Positions 9,219 to 17,865 of a stretch of DNA of 64,000 bases are shown here, piece after piece. This DNA is from Alcaligenes faecalis (GTDB taxonomy: Bacteria > Pseudomonadota > Gammaproteobacteria > Burkholderiales > Burkholderiaceae_B), in contig NZ_CP023667.1 of the NCBI RefSeq assembly GCF_002443155.1, forward strand, positions 3,038,001-3,102,000. The letters run 5' to 3'. The notes below the pieces were generated by a model. The model saw only the letters and a program-made list of their open reading frames with translations, searched no databases and was not told the origin of the DNA. Within the stretch, counting starts at the first letter, position 1. Every line of letters starts with the position of its first letter. Made by a program: the position numbers and the translations under genes.

Positions 9219-9581
9219 GTTTAACAAGCCTAAGTTTGATGAAATCGGCCTTATGAGCGACTGCACGAGCAGCCAAAACGCAGGACCAGTCCTACACTCT
9301 TGGCAAGAGATACAGTCTTGCCCAGCGGGACAGCAATCTGCAAAAAGGCAGTTTTGTCAGGTACAGAGCATATTTTCGGAGAACTTATGATTCCATCGAA
9401 TTTCCAAGGCATTTTCATTCTTGGTCCGAATAATCAAAATTCCTCAGCCTCAGGAAAGAAAATCAACCATAAACAATTCATTTCCTGTTCACATCTGTCC
9501 TGGCAGGATGTCATTATTGATAATCCTGTGCTAATTTAAAAACGATAATTACTGCGTCCCTTCTGTGAGTTTTCATCGACC
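9219..9581. other. Divergent promoter region of exporter and LysR gene
   Basis: A 363-base gap without a gene. It contains at least two ATTC/GAAT dyads (9390-9401 and 9417-9431) and a TTCCT-N7-AGGAA dyad near 9440-9456, in a stretch rising in AT content toward the LysR start. These look like LysR-type operator elements. Confidence 0.5.
9417..9431. promoter_or_regulatory. Candidate LysR-type operator (ATTC-N7-GAAT)
   Basis: A 15-base interrupted dyad of the T-N11-A class, as expected for a LysR recognition site. A second, tighter ATTC-N4-GAAT dyad begins 27 bases to the left. It lies between the two divergent genes, about 150 bases upstream of the LysR start. Confidence 0.45.
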
Positions 9582-10460
9582 ATGCAAATCCCCAACCTCA
9601 CGGCCTTTCGCTACTTCAATACTGCGGCTCAGGCAGGCAGTTTTGTGCAGGCAGCCCAGCTGCTTCATGTCACTCACGGCGCTGTCAGCCGACAAATTCG
9701 TGCATTGGAAGAATCTCTAGGGGTAGAACTGTTTGAAAGGCGCAATCGGGCCGTGTTTCTGACGCCTGCAGGCCGCCAGCTTTTGCATGTCACCGCCCCC
9801 ATGTTTGAGCGCCTGGAAGATGTGGTTTACCAACTGCAGCAAACCCAGCGCGAACATGCTCTGGCCGTCTCCTGCGAGCCCACTATTGCCATGAAGTGGC
9901 TGATTCCGCGTCTGGGAGATTTTCACACTCTGTACCCCAATATCACCGTGCACCTGATAACGGCCGGAGGCCCGGTGAACTTTGCTCAAATGGGAGTGGA
10001 TCTGGCCATACGCCGCGACGACTTTCATTGGGCAGACTCGGTGTGCGGACTGAAGTTGTGCGAAGAGATGATAGGGCCGGTCTGCCAAGCTCAATACCCG
10101 CACATACAAGACACGACCAAGCAGATATTGATACAGAGCAGCTCCCGCCCTCAGGCCTGGGCCACGTGGGCACGGCTCAGCGGCAACTCCCTGCGATCAG
10201 CCGGCAAGCTGGAGCTGGAGCATTTTTATTTATGTATCCAGGCTGCCCTGTCCGGACAAGGTATGACTATCGTGTCGCGCCTGATGGTGGAGGATGAGTT
10301 GCAAAGCGGCCAGCTCATCGCCCCGCAAGGCTTCATCCCCGACGGCTCGGCCTACTACCTGCTCTCCCCGCAGGCGCTGGATCAGAACCCGCGCGCAGAA
10401 GTGTTCGCCAGCTGGTTAAGCGAGCAACTCGAGAGCCAAAGGACGAATCCACACCAATGA
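9582..10460 (+). CDS. LysR-family transcriptional regulator
   Basis: A 292-residue regulator. The N-terminal winged helix (LTAFRYFNTAAQAGSFVQAA, then HGAVSRQIRALEESLGVELFER) is followed by a periplasmic-binding-protein-like effector domain. The sequence resembles the GcvA/AmpR subgroup. It is divergent from the LysE-type exporter and probably activates it when the exported compound accumulates (inference from context). Its end is 9 bases from the convergent end of the channel-like gene at 10470. Confidence 0.88.
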   Translation: MQIPNLTAFRYFNTAAQAGSFVQAAQLLHVTHGAVSRQIRALEESLGVELFERRNRAVFLTPAGRQLLHVTAPMFERLEDVVYQLQQTQREHALAVSCEPTIAMKWLIPRLGDFHTLYPNITVHLITAGGPVNFAQMGVDLAIRRDDFHWADSVCGLKLCEEMIGPVCQAQYPHIQDTTKQILIQSSSRPQAWATWARLSGNSLRSAGKLELEHFYLCIQAALSGQGMTIVSRLMVEDELQSGQLIAPQGFIPDGSAYYLLSPQALDQNPRAEVFASWLSEQLESQRTNPHQ

Positions 10461-10469
10461 GCCAGGCTA

Positions 10470-11591
10470 CTATTGGCCCAAGCCAAAATACTTGGTCTTG
10501 AACTCTTCCACCTTGCCTTCATCCACGGCTCCGAGAACGGCCAAGGTGACTTCTCGGGAGAGCTCACTTTGCAGTGGCAATGCAAACCCGTACTTGTCAC
10601 GCTCGAATAGCCGCCCCACCACATTCACAGGCAGACCAGGATTGGTGTACACGTAATATTCCAGCACAGGGGCGTCGGCAATCACGGCCACGACATCCCC
10701 GTTGCCCAAGGCTGTTGTGGCCTCCTCCAAACTAGGATAACTGCGCATGGCCAGCCCCTGCTTGAGGGCATAGTCTTCTTCTACGGTACCGACCAACACT
10801 CCCACCGGCCGCCCTTTTAAATCATCCACGCTATTGATCTGGTTTGAGATAGCCAAGGTCGTCATCACGCTGGTGACGGAGGACGTTACAAAGGCCAGGA
10901 TGCCTACCCCGCAGACCAGCCATAACCCCTGCCAGATACGCCCCAACCAACCAAAAAGATTTTTTCTGGCCGGAGCACGCCCCGAGGTCACGACAGACAT
11001 CACGGTATAGAAACTCTCGGCTACGCCATCACGCCAGCGAGCGGGAAAAGATTGATCAAAGCGTCGGTCAAACAAGGTCAAAACACCAGTGGCAAACAGA
11101 ATGACAAAGGCAATCCATGCATACGCAGTGATAAAACCAGCCTGTGCCAAACCCTTGATGACACTTTGAAAACCCGTTCCCTGATCGGAGCTGACCATCA
11201 GGCGCATACCACCATCAAACCAGGGCTGTGTGAAATCTACCTTCAGCGCCCGTTGCTGAGTAATGGTCAAATTGGTCATGGCAACATCAAGCGCTCCGGA
11301 CTCTGTCGCTCCCAGCAAATCCCGAAATGTGCTGTATTCCTTGTATTCGTACGCCCAGTCTTTCTCTGCTGCCAGGTTTTCCCAAAGGTCTATCGCCAAG
11401 CCGGTAAAGGCTCCATCATTTTTCATCACAAACGGCGGCGAGACCAATACGCCTACCGTCAATGACGGCTCTTTGCCATGTCCTGTTTGAGGAAAGGCGA
11501 CCAGTAAAACCAGAAAAAAAGCCAAGCAAAGAAGTCGTGCTTGAGCAATGTGGCGGCCAAGCTGATGGCGGCTCAGAAGAGATGTTTGCAT
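10470..11591 (-). CDS. Bacterial ionotropic glutamate receptor-like protein (ligand-binding domain split by a pore)
   Basis: About 373 residues. After a signal peptide (LLCLAFFLVLLVAFPQTGHG) comes a solute-binding lobe (LTVGVLVSPPFVMKNDG, IDLWENLA, DVAMTNLTITQQRA). A membrane block of three hydrophobic segments follows at roughly residues 155-255, and then the second binding lobe (INSVDDLKGRPVGVLVGT, VVAVIADAPVLEYY). This order matches GluR0-type prokaryotic glutamate receptors. The short re-entrant segment reads TVMSVVTSGRAPARK, where potassium-selective relatives carry TVGYGD, so ion selectivity is doubtful. The third segment has the iGluR-like FVTSSVTSVMTTLAI. The start at 11591 is chosen to give a normal signal peptide; an ATG at 11681 is also in frame. 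Confidence 0.78.
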   Translation of the reverse strand: MQTSLLSRHQLGRHIAQARLLCLAFFLVLLVAFPQTGHGKEPSLTVGVLVSPPFVMKNDGAFTGLAIDLWENLAAEKDWAYEYKEYSTFRDLLGATESGALDVAMTNLTITQQRALKVDFTQPWFDGGMRLMVSSDQGTGFQSVIKGLAQAGFITAYAWIAFVILFATGVLTLFDRRFDQSFPARWRDGVAESFYTVMSVVTSGRAPARKNLFGWLGRIWQGLWLVCGVGILAFVTSSVTSVMTTLAISNQINSVDDLKGRPVGVLVGTVEEDYALKQGLAMRSYPSLEEATTALGNGDVVAVIADAPVLEYYVYTNPGLPVNVVGRLFERDKYGFALPLQSELSREVTLAVLGAVDEGKVEEFKTKYFGLGQ

Positions 11592-11820
11592 AGTCAGTCT
11601 TGTCGGAGCAGTCAGAAATTCCGTGTACCAGGCGGGCTGAGAATGACACGGACGGACGAACATTCTGGTAGAGGATAGCAAATTGAAACCAGGCCTGTTC
11701 CCAATTCCCCGCAGATCCGCAGATGCAGACTGATGGTTTCACAATGCCTGACAAATGAATATGCTCACGCACATTTGCATGAGCAAACGGCCTGCCTTGC
11801 GGCACATAAACACATTCATT

Positions 11821-11840
11821 CAATAATTCAAGAATTGTTG
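11821..11840. promoter_or_regulatory. ArsR operator candidate
   Basis: An inverted repeat, CAATAATTC-AA-GAATTGTTG (8 of 9 positions paired), sits directly upstream of a TATTAT -10-like hexamer and 12 bases before the arsR start. This is the expected place for an ArsR/SmtB operator that blocks the promoter until arsenite binds. Confidence 0.65.
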
Positions 11841-11852
11841 TATTATCTGTTT

Positions 11853-12176
11853 ATGGAAGAATCTCAAGTTATCCGTTCACTGGCCGCCCTGGCCCACGAA
11901 GCCCGCCTGCGGGTGTTTCGTGTTTTGGTCGTCGCAGGCCCATCCGGGCTGACTCCCAGCACCCTCGCGGAACAGCTAGGCATCGCCCCCAATGCCCTCT
12001 CCTTCCATTTAAAGGAGTTAAGCAATGCGGGGCTCATCCATGCCGAGCGCCAAGGCCGCAACCTGCTCTACAGCGCCACCTTTCCCACCATGAATAATTT
12101 GCTCGCCTACCTGACTGAAAACTGCTGTCAGGGGGAAAGCTGCATCAAGGCACCCAGCTCGTGCCAACTTCCCTGA
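11853..12176 (+). CDS. arsR: Arsenite-responsive repressor, ArsR/SmtB family
   Basis: A 107-residue winged-helix repressor. The recognition helix region is NALSFHLKELSNAGLI with the following wing RQGRNLLYSA. The C-terminus has vicinal cysteines 91 and 92, then Cys97 and Cys104. This resembles the C-terminal three-cysteine arsenite site described for Acidithiobacillus ferrooxidans ArsR, rather than the CxC in the DNA-binding helix of the R773 protein. It heads the ars operon. No ribosome-binding site is visible; a TATTAT hexamer 7 bases upstream would place the transcript start at or near the ATG, suggesting a leaderless message. It should repress itself and arsBCH. Confidence 0.9.
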   Translation: MEESQVIRSLAALAHEARLRVFRVLVVAGPSGLTPSTLAEQLGIAPNALSFHLKELSNAGLIHAERQGRNLLYSATFPTMNNLLAYLTENCCQGESCIKAPSSCQLP

Positions 12177-12272
12177 ACGAAGGGGTCAAATCACACCAGT
12201 TCGGCTCGGCAGGCCACCTGTTGGCCCTGCCCCCACTCCCCCTGCTACCTACCCTTCTCGACAAGCATTCCC

Positions 12273-13562
12273 ATGATTACATCCGCCCTGATTTTCTTTG
12301 CCACTTTGATCCTGGTCATCTGGCAGCCCAAAGGTCTGGGCATAGGCTGGAGCGCCTCTCTGGGAGCTGCCGCCGCCCTGCTTTCAGGCGTGGTGCAGTG
12401 GAGTGATCTGGCCGTGGTCTGGGGCATAGTCTGGAATGCAACGGCTACTTTTATAGCAATCATTATCATCAGCCTGATACTGGATGAAGCCGGTTTCTTT
12501 GAGTGGGCCGCCCTGCATGTTGCACGCTGGGGCGCAGGCAGTGGGCGCAAGCTCTTTGCTTTTATCGTGATTCTTGGGGCTGCCGTTTCCGCGCTGTTTG
12601 CCAACGATGGCGCTGCACTGATTCTGACGCCTATCGTCATGGCCATGTTGCTGGCCTTGGGCTTCTCGCCGGCCGCGACCTTGGCCTTTGTCATGGCGGC
12701 GGGCTTTATTGCCGACACCGCCAGCTTGCCACTGGTCGTCTCCAACCTGGTCAACATCGTCTCGGCGGACTATTTCAAACTGGGTTTCACGGACTATGCC
12801 GCCATCATGGTGCCCGTCAATATCGTGTCCGTATTAGCCAGCCTGCTCGTCCTGATCTTGTATTTCCGGCGTGACATTCCTGCCCGATATCACCTTGAGC
12901 AGTTGAAACCACCCGCACACGCCATTACGGACATGGCGACCTTCAAGGCAGGCTGGATAGTACTGGCCTTGTTGCTGGCAGGATTTTTTGCACTTGAACC
13001 CATGGGCATTCCCGTCAGTGCAGTTGCCGCCGTGGGAGCCATGATCCTCCTGGCCGTTGCTGCCCGTGGCACGGTCATCAGTACCAGAAAAGTCCTGCGT
13101 GGTGCTCCTTGGCAGATCGTCGTGTTCTCGCTGGGCATGTATCTGGTGGTGTATGGTCTGCGAAATGCGGGCCTGACAGACTACCTGGCCCTGCTGCTGG
13201 ACAAATTCGGCCAGGCTGGAATCTGGGGGGCCGCCCTGGGCACGGGGGTTCTGTCTGCCCTGCTGTCCTCGGTCATGAACAATATGCCCACTGTGCTGGT
13301 GACTGCCTTGTCGATTGATGCTTCCAGCGCCCAGGGCGCAATCAAGGAAGCCATGATTTACGCCAATGTCATTGGCAGCGACCTGGGCCCCAAGTTCACC
13401 CCTATCGGCAGTCTGGCTACCTTACTGTGGCTGCATGTACTGGCCCAGAAAGGCACAAGAATCAGTTGGGGCTACTACTTCAAGGTGGGAGCCATCCTGA
13501 CCACGCCCATATTGCTGATCACCCTGGCGGCCCTGGCCCTGCGCTTGGGTATCGCTCACTAA
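12273..13562 (+). CDS. arsB: Arsenite efflux permease ArsB
   Basis: A 429-residue inner-membrane permease with around 11-12 hydrophobic helices. Characteristic ArsB stretches are seen, including [33 protein letters not shown] and [18 protein letters not shown]. It extrudes As(III) or Sb(III) using the proton gradient, or with an ArsA ATPase, which is absent here. This is the ArsB type, not the ACR3 type. It lies 97 bases after arsR and just before arsC. The ribosome-binding site is weak. Confidence 0.95.
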   Translation: MITSALIFFATLILVIWQPKGLGIGWSASLGAAAALLSGVVQWSDLAVVWGIVWNATATFIAIIIISLILDEAGFFEWAALHVARWGAGSGRKLFAFIVILGAAVSALFANDGAALILTPIVMAMLLALGFSPAATLAFVMAAGFIADTASLPLVVSNLVNIVSADYFKLGFTDYAAIMVPVNIVSVLASLLVLILYFRRDIPARYHLEQLKPPAHAITDMATFKAGWIVLALLLAGFFALEPMGIPVSAVAAVGAMILLAVAARGTVISTRKVLRGAPWQIVVFSLGMYLVVYGLRNAGLTDYLALLLDKFGQAGIWGAALGTGVLSALLSSVMNNMPTVLVTALSIDASSAQGAIKEAMIYANVIGSDLGPKFTPIGSLATLLWLHVLAQKGTRISWGYYFKVGAILTTPILLITLAALALRLGIAH

Positions 13563-13584
13563 GTCCTGAGATCAAGACAGCGCC

Positions 13585-14016
13585 ATGACAGACATCATCA
13601 TCTATCACAACCCTGCCTGCGGCACCTCCCGCAATACCTTGGGCCTGATCCGCAATAGCGGACAAGAGCCCACCATCATCGAGTACCTGCACACACCGCC
13701 AGACCGCGCCACGCTGACGAGACTGATAGCAGACAGTGGCCTGAGTGTGCGTGCAGTCCTGCGTCAAAAGGGAACGTCCTATGAGGAGCTGCAACTAGGC
13801 GACCCGAAGTGGAGTGACGAGCAACTGATTGATTTCATGTTGCAGCACCCGATTCTGATCAACCGCCCCATTGTTGTCACACCACTGGGCACACGCTTGT
13901 GCCGCCCCTCGGAACAGGTGCTGGAAATACTGCCCCAGCCTCAACAAGGCGCATTCCGGAAAGAAGACGGCCAAGCTGTCATTGATGAAAAAGGACAAAG
14001 AATTGAGCCATCCTGA
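13585..14016 (+). CDS. arsC: Glutaredoxin-coupled arsenate reductase
   Basis: A 143-residue thioredoxin-fold enzyme that reduces As(V) to As(III) with glutathione and glutaredoxin. The catalytic cysteine is in [13 protein letters not shown] at residue 12. The downstream arginines expected of the R773-type family are present ([16 protein letters not shown]). Length is normal. It lies 22 bases after arsB, and its 3' end overlaps the start of arsH by 32 bases, indicating translational coupling. Confidence 0.95.
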   Translation: MTDIIIYHNPACGTSRNTLGLIRNSGQEPTIIEYLHTPPDRATLTRLIADSGLSVRAVLRQKGTSYEELQLGDPKWSDEQLIDFMLQHPILINRPIVVTPLGTRLCRPSEQVLEILPQPQQGAFRKEDGQAVIDEKGQRIEPS

Positions 14017-14719
14017 CCTGGACAATCTGGACGAGCACGCATTTAAAATCCCGGACATGGCGCGGTTGCTGCCTCCACAACGTGCCACACATCCACCTCG
14101 GATTCTGCTTTTATACGGTTCCCTGAGAGAACGCTCCTACAGCCGATTCCTGACGCAAGAAGCAGCGCGACTCCTGCAAGCAATGGGTGCCGAAACCAGG
14201 GTTTTTAATCCACACGAGCTGCCTTTGCCCGATGGCGCACCAGAAGAGCATCCCAAGGTGCAGGAACTGCGCCAGTTGGTGCAGTGGGCGGAGGGCATGG
14301 TCTGGACCTCGCCCGAACGCCACGGTGCCATGAGCAGCGTCCTGAAAGCACAAATCGACTGGATTCCTTTAAGCATCGGTGCCGTGCGCCCGACACAAGG
14401 CAAAACCCTGGCCGTGATGCAAGTCTCCGGCGGTTCCCAATCCTTTAACGCCCTGAACCAGATGCGGGTCCTGGGCCGCTGGATGCGCCTGATCACCATC
14501 CCCAACCAGTCTTCCGTTGCCAAAGCCTTTCTGGAGTTTGACGAAGAAGGTCGCATGAAACCCTCGTCCTACTACGAGCGGGTGGTGGATGTGATGGAAG
14601 AACTGCTTAAATTCACCTTGCTGACGCGTGACTGCGCGGATTATCTGGTCGACAGATACAGTGAACGCACGGAAACGGCACAGGAACTGTCAGCACGGGT
14701 GCAGCAGCGAACTATCTAA
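13985..14719 (+). CDS. arsH: NADPH-dependent organoarsenical oxidase/reductase ArsH
   Basis: A 244-residue flavodoxin-like protein. It has the FMN-binding loop [13 protein letters not shown] and the family motifs [21 protein letters not shown] and [20 protein letters not shown]. ArsH proteins are NADPH:FMN enzymes that oxidise trivalent methylarsenicals and lower oxidative stress. The start at 13985 lies inside arsC and gives the usual N-terminal extension. It is the last gene of the ars operon; no strong terminator follows. Confidence 0.93.
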   Translation: MKKDKELSHPDLDNLDEHAFKIPDMARLLPPQRATHPPRILLLYGSLRERSYSRFLTQEAARLLQAMGAETRVFNPHELPLPDGAPEEHPKVQELRQLVQWAEGMVWTSPERHGAMSSVLKAQIDWIPLSIGAVRPTQGKTLAVMQVSGGSQSFNALNQMRVLGRWMRLITIPNQSSVAKAFLEFDEEGRMKPSSYYERVVDVMEELLKFTLLTRDCADYLVDRYSERTETAQELSARVQQRTI

Positions 14720-14865
14720 TAGCCCGAGCGGGATGGAAAACGCAGAACCTGCGTGCTTTTAAAATACACGGCAGTTATACAAGCACTTCCGGGCTTGCAG
14801 CTGCTTTGAGGCATGCCTCACACTAGCATCAGATTCCCTTCATCTTTCCCTGCCAGGCTTTGCAC

Positions 14866-15534
14866 ATGCGTATTCTTTTAATCGAAGACGATCCCTCGCT
14901 AGGCAGTTCCTTGCAGTCCTGGCTGCATCTGGACGGTTATGCTGTGGACTGGTTGCAACGTGGCGATCAAGTTGCAACGGCTTTGGCGACTCATACCTAT
15001 CAATGCATATTGCTGGATCGGGGCCTTCCCGGTCTGGACGGTGATGCGGTCCTGCGCACCCTGCGAGGGGCCGGTGGATCCCATACACAGGTTCCAGTCA
15101 TTGTGATCACCGCGCGCGATACCCTGGCTGACCGGGTGCAGGGTCTGGACCTGGGAGCAGACGACTATCTGGTCAAGCCGTTTGACCTGGAAGAGCTATC
15201 CGCACGGGTACGCGCCGCCTTGCGTCGAAGCGCTGCGCAAGCAAGTCCCGAATGGCGACACGGCCCTGTCGCCATAGACCCGACAGCCAAACGCGTCACA
15301 TTGAACGATAAACCCGTGCCCGTAACAGCCCGTGAATTCGCTGTTCTACAGGCATTGATGCACCATCCCACCCATATTTTGAGTCGCGCCCAGCTTGAAG
15401 AAGCCCTCTATGGCTGGAGCGAAGAAGTAGAGAGCAACGCTATCGAAGTCCACATCTACAATCTGCGCAAGAAACTGGGCAGCGACTTCATCGTCACTGT
15501 ACGGAATCAAGGCTACGTGTTGGCACCCGCATGA
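14866..15534 (+). CDS. qseB: OmpR-family response regulator, QseB-like
   Basis: A 222-residue regulator. The receiver domain has the acidic pair in IEDDPSL, phosphoacceptor Asp in CILLDRGLPGLDG, Thr in VIVITARD and Lys in YLVKPFD. A winged-helix output domain follows (VPVTAREFAVLQALM, NAIEVHIYNLRKKLG). It overlaps the sensor kinase gene by 4 bases (ATGA), and a YgiW-family gene lies just beyond the kinase. That is the same set of neighbours as E. coli ygiW-qseBC, which supports the QseB name. A TTG six bases upstream is a less likely start. Confidence 0.85.
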   Translation: MRILLIEDDPSLGSSLQSWLHLDGYAVDWLQRGDQVATALATHTYQCILLDRGLPGLDGDAVLRTLRGAGGSHTQVPVIVITARDTLADRVQGLDLGADDYLVKPFDLEELSARVRAALRRSAAQASPEWRHGPVAIDPTAKRVTLNDKPVPVTAREFAVLQALMHHPTHILSRAQLEEALYGWSEEVESNAIEVHIYNLRKKLGSDFIVTVRNQGYVLAPA

Positions 15535-16931
15535 AACGTTTGCTCCAGAAACTGACTCCTGGCCGCGCCAAGCCCAGATCCTCGGCATCACGCGCTGAAG
15601 GCTGGTCACTACGGCGTCGCCTGCTGCTGACTGTCATGGGCACCAGTATTGGCCTGTGGCTGGTCAGCCTGTCCATTGTGGTCGGTGTCGCCTGGCACGC
15701 CACCGGTGATGTTCTGGATGACGCTCTGGAGGAAGGAGCCCGTCTGGTCTTGATGCTGGACCCGCAGGAGGCATCGGCCGGGGCCACTACTACTGGCACG
15801 CGCCTGAACCGTGACGACGCACTCAAGCTGCGTATGTACTACCAGTTGGTCGCGACAGACGGCCGTGTGCTGCTGCGCGGCGACGATACTCCTGAAACGG
15901 CTTTTTTACCGCAGGCACACAGCAAGCAAACCACAACTGTCTGGGTCGACGATGAGCTCTGGCGGGTTTACGTCCGCCCCGGTTCGGGAGGGGTCACCGC
16001 CCAGGTCGCCCAGCCTATGGAAGAGCGCCTGGAACTGCTGGAAGATATGGCCGAAAATCTGGCCTGGCCCGCATTGGGGCTGCTGGCGCTGCTAGGCCTA
16101 TCAAGCTGGCTCTTGATACGACGCCTGATGCGGCCGTTAGAAGACACGGCCAAGCTGATCAACTCCAAATCACCCGATGACCTCACGCCCGTGCAAGGTG
16201 GCAATCCGCCACGTGAACTGCAGGCCATGCTGGATGCCCTCAACACCTTGATGGCACGGCTATCCACCGCCCTGGAAAGCGAGCGACGCTTTACCTCCGA
16301 TGCCGCGCACGAGCTGCGTACCCCGCTGGCCGGGCTGCGCATGCGCGTTCAATTGATTGAGCGCGAGCTGCAACTGCCCGATGCCCATCTGCAGCAATTG
16401 CGTGCCGACCTGGATCGCTGCACCGCCCTGGTAGAAAGCCTGCTCGCCCTGACGAGACTGGAACCGCAGGCGGAACCCCTTAAACTTGAAACCGTAGACC
16501 TGAATCAGCTCCTGGACAGTCTGAGTCCATCATGGCCCTCTGTATCAGTGAATATGGAAAGAGCCTTGGCCGTCACAAGCTTGCAGGCGGCGCCCGTATT
16601 ATTAAGCAGCGCTTTACGCAACCTGATTGGCAATGCCATTCGTTACGGCGGCACAGGTGTCCGGGTACGAATCGAAACGACGCGCAGACATGATGGCGGT
16701 GTCCGTCTGGCAGTTCGCGACAATGGGCCTGGCGTTCCCTTGGAACAGCGATCCAGACTAGGAGAGCGATTCTTTCGCGTGCTGGGCACCGGCCAAGCCG
16801 GCAACGGTCTGGGTTTGTCTATCGTGGCCCGCATCGCTGCCTTGCACGATGCCGCACTATCCTTTGAGGACGGACTGGACGGCCAGGGCCTGAGCGTCGT
16901 GCTGGATTTTCCACCCAATCAAGTATCTTAA
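15531..16931 (+). CDS. qseC: Sensor histidine kinase, QseC-like
   Basis: A 466-residue membrane kinase. The first transmembrane helix is near residues 30-55, followed by a periplasmic sensor of about 100 residues and a second helix (GLLALLGLSSWLLI). A HAMP-like linker leads to the H-box FTSDAAHELRTPLAGLRM with the phosphorylated histidine. The ATPase part has N-box NLIGNAIRYGG, DNGPGVP and GNGLGLSIVARI. It pairs with the upstream response regulator by a 4-base overlap. In E. coli QseC responds to catecholamines and autoinducer-3, but the ligand here is not predictable from sequence. Confidence 0.87.
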   Translation: MKRLLQKLTPGRAKPRSSASRAEGWSLRRRLLLTVMGTSIGLWLVSLSIVVGVAWHATGDVLDDALEEGARLVLMLDPQEASAGATTTGTRLNRDDALKLRMYYQLVATDGRVLLRGDDTPETAFLPQAHSKQTTTVWVDDELWRVYVRPGSGGVTAQVAQPMEERLELLEDMAENLAWPALGLLALLGLSSWLLIRRLMRPLEDTAKLINSKSPDDLTPVQGGNPPRELQAMLDALNTLMARLSTALESERRFTSDAAHELRTPLAGLRMRVQLIERELQLPDAHLQQLRADLDRCTALVESLLALTRLEPQAEPLKLETVDLNQLLDSLSPSWPSVSVNMERALAVTSLQAAPVLLSSALRNLIGNAIRYGGTGVRVRIETTRRHDGGVRLAVRDNGPGVPLEQRSRLGERFFRVLGTGQAGNGLGLSIVARIAALHDAALSFEDGLDGQGLSVVLDFPPNQVS

Positions 16932-17018
16932 GATTGCCTTCAGGTTCGGGGGGTTTAATAAAACCATTCCGCAATCGGCGGAACATTGACCCGATAACCC
17001 GATACAGGAAACCCAATC

Positions 17019-17426
17019 ATGCGATTCACTTTACCTACCCTCGCCGCCGTCCTTGCCCTGAGCGCCACCGCTGCTATCGCGCAACCGGCCGGCTACACGG
17101 GCCCAAGCAATGTCCCTCAGGCCACCAACGCCACAGGCTCGTACTCGGGCCCTAGCAATGTGCCGCTAATGACGGTCAAGCAACTGTTGGAAACCGGCCG
17201 CGATGACCAGATCGCGCGTTTGCAAGGTCGCCTGGTCTCCTTTGAAGGCGACGAACGCTATACGTTTGAAGACGCCACCGGTCGTATCACCGTAGAGATC
17301 GACAACGAAGACTTCCCGGCCGGCCAAAGCATCAGTGCTGAACAAAAAGTGGAGCTGACCGGGGAATTCGACAAGGGCCTGCGCAAGACTGAATTTGAAG
17401 TCGACCGTCTGACTTTGGTTCCTTAA
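17019..17426 (+). CDS. ygiW: Periplasmic OB-fold stress protein, YgiW/YdeI family
   Basis: A 135-residue protein with a signal peptide ending at AIAQ, a short linker with two copies of GPSNVP, and a BOF-type OB fold (LLETGRDDQIARLQGRLVSF, YTFEDATGRITVEID, KVELTGEFDKG). YgiW/VisP-type proteins are periplasmic and help tolerance to oxidants, acid and cationic peptides. The gene is 87 bases downstream of qseC, with a small TTCCGC/GCGGAA hairpin between, and may be co-transcribed. A strong terminator follows. Confidence 0.88.
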   Translation: MRFTLPTLAAVLALSATAAIAQPAGYTGPSNVPQATNATGSYSGPSNVPLMTVKQLLETGRDDQIARLQGRLVSFEGDERYTFEDATGRITVEIDNEDFPAGQSISAEQKVELTGEFDKGLRKTEFEVDRLTLVP

Positions 17427-17486
17427 ACAGCGCCTGTGCTGCGAAGCATCACCCCAGCAGAAAGACGCCGACACCACCGGCAATAA

Positions 17487-17520
17487 AAAAACCCGCCTAG
17501 CTTGTGCTGGGCGGGTTTTC
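17487..17520 (+). terminator. Rho-independent terminator after ygiW
   Basis: Stem AACCCGCC / GGCGGGTT with a loop of about 12 bases, preceded by A residues and followed by TTTTC. It may also stop leftward transcription from the tRNA. Confidence 0.8.
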
Positions 17521-17532
17521 ATATCGAATTCT

Positions 17533-17623
17533 TGGCGGACAGAGGGGGATTCGAACCCCCGATACGCTATAAACGTATACACGCTTTCCAGGCGTGCGCC
17601 TTCAACCACTCGGCCACCTGTCC
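17533..17623 (-). tRNA. tRNA-Ser (GGA anticodon)
   Basis: Read leftward, the sequence folds as a class II tRNA. The acceptor 5' arm GGACAGG pairs with the 3' CTGTCC. The D-loop has GAGTGGTTGAAGGC, and the anticodon loop CTGGAAA contains GGA. A long variable arm and a T-arm GGTTCGAATCC are present, and an encoded CCA ends at 17533. Total length 91 bases. It reads UCC and UCU serine codons. Confidence 0.97.
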
Positions 17624-17865
17624 TAATTGTTCTTTTTGGCCAAGCAATTTGAAGCTGCTAATGCCAAGTCCATAATAATAGCAGCACTTATCCTTGTAAC
17701 GCAAGTGCTCAAATTTTTTCCGTGGCTAATTGTTGGTGGTAACCAAGCAGCAACATCCATCTGCATTGAACATGTTCTGTGGGCCCGTGCGCATAAGGAT
17801 CATTGCCATGCTTTCGCAAGCCTCTTGCCTGCATTCTAGGCCAGGCCTTAAAGCAGAAAAACGAA

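Noticed and set aside
9300..9539. 79-codon frame in the exporter/LysR gap
   Set aside because: No ribosome-binding site, and it runs through the dyad-rich promoter region.
17627..17865. Possible short genes or an att site next to tRNA-Ser
   Set aside because: No integrase, no repeat of the tRNA 3' end was noticed nearby, and the flanking genes are ordinary.
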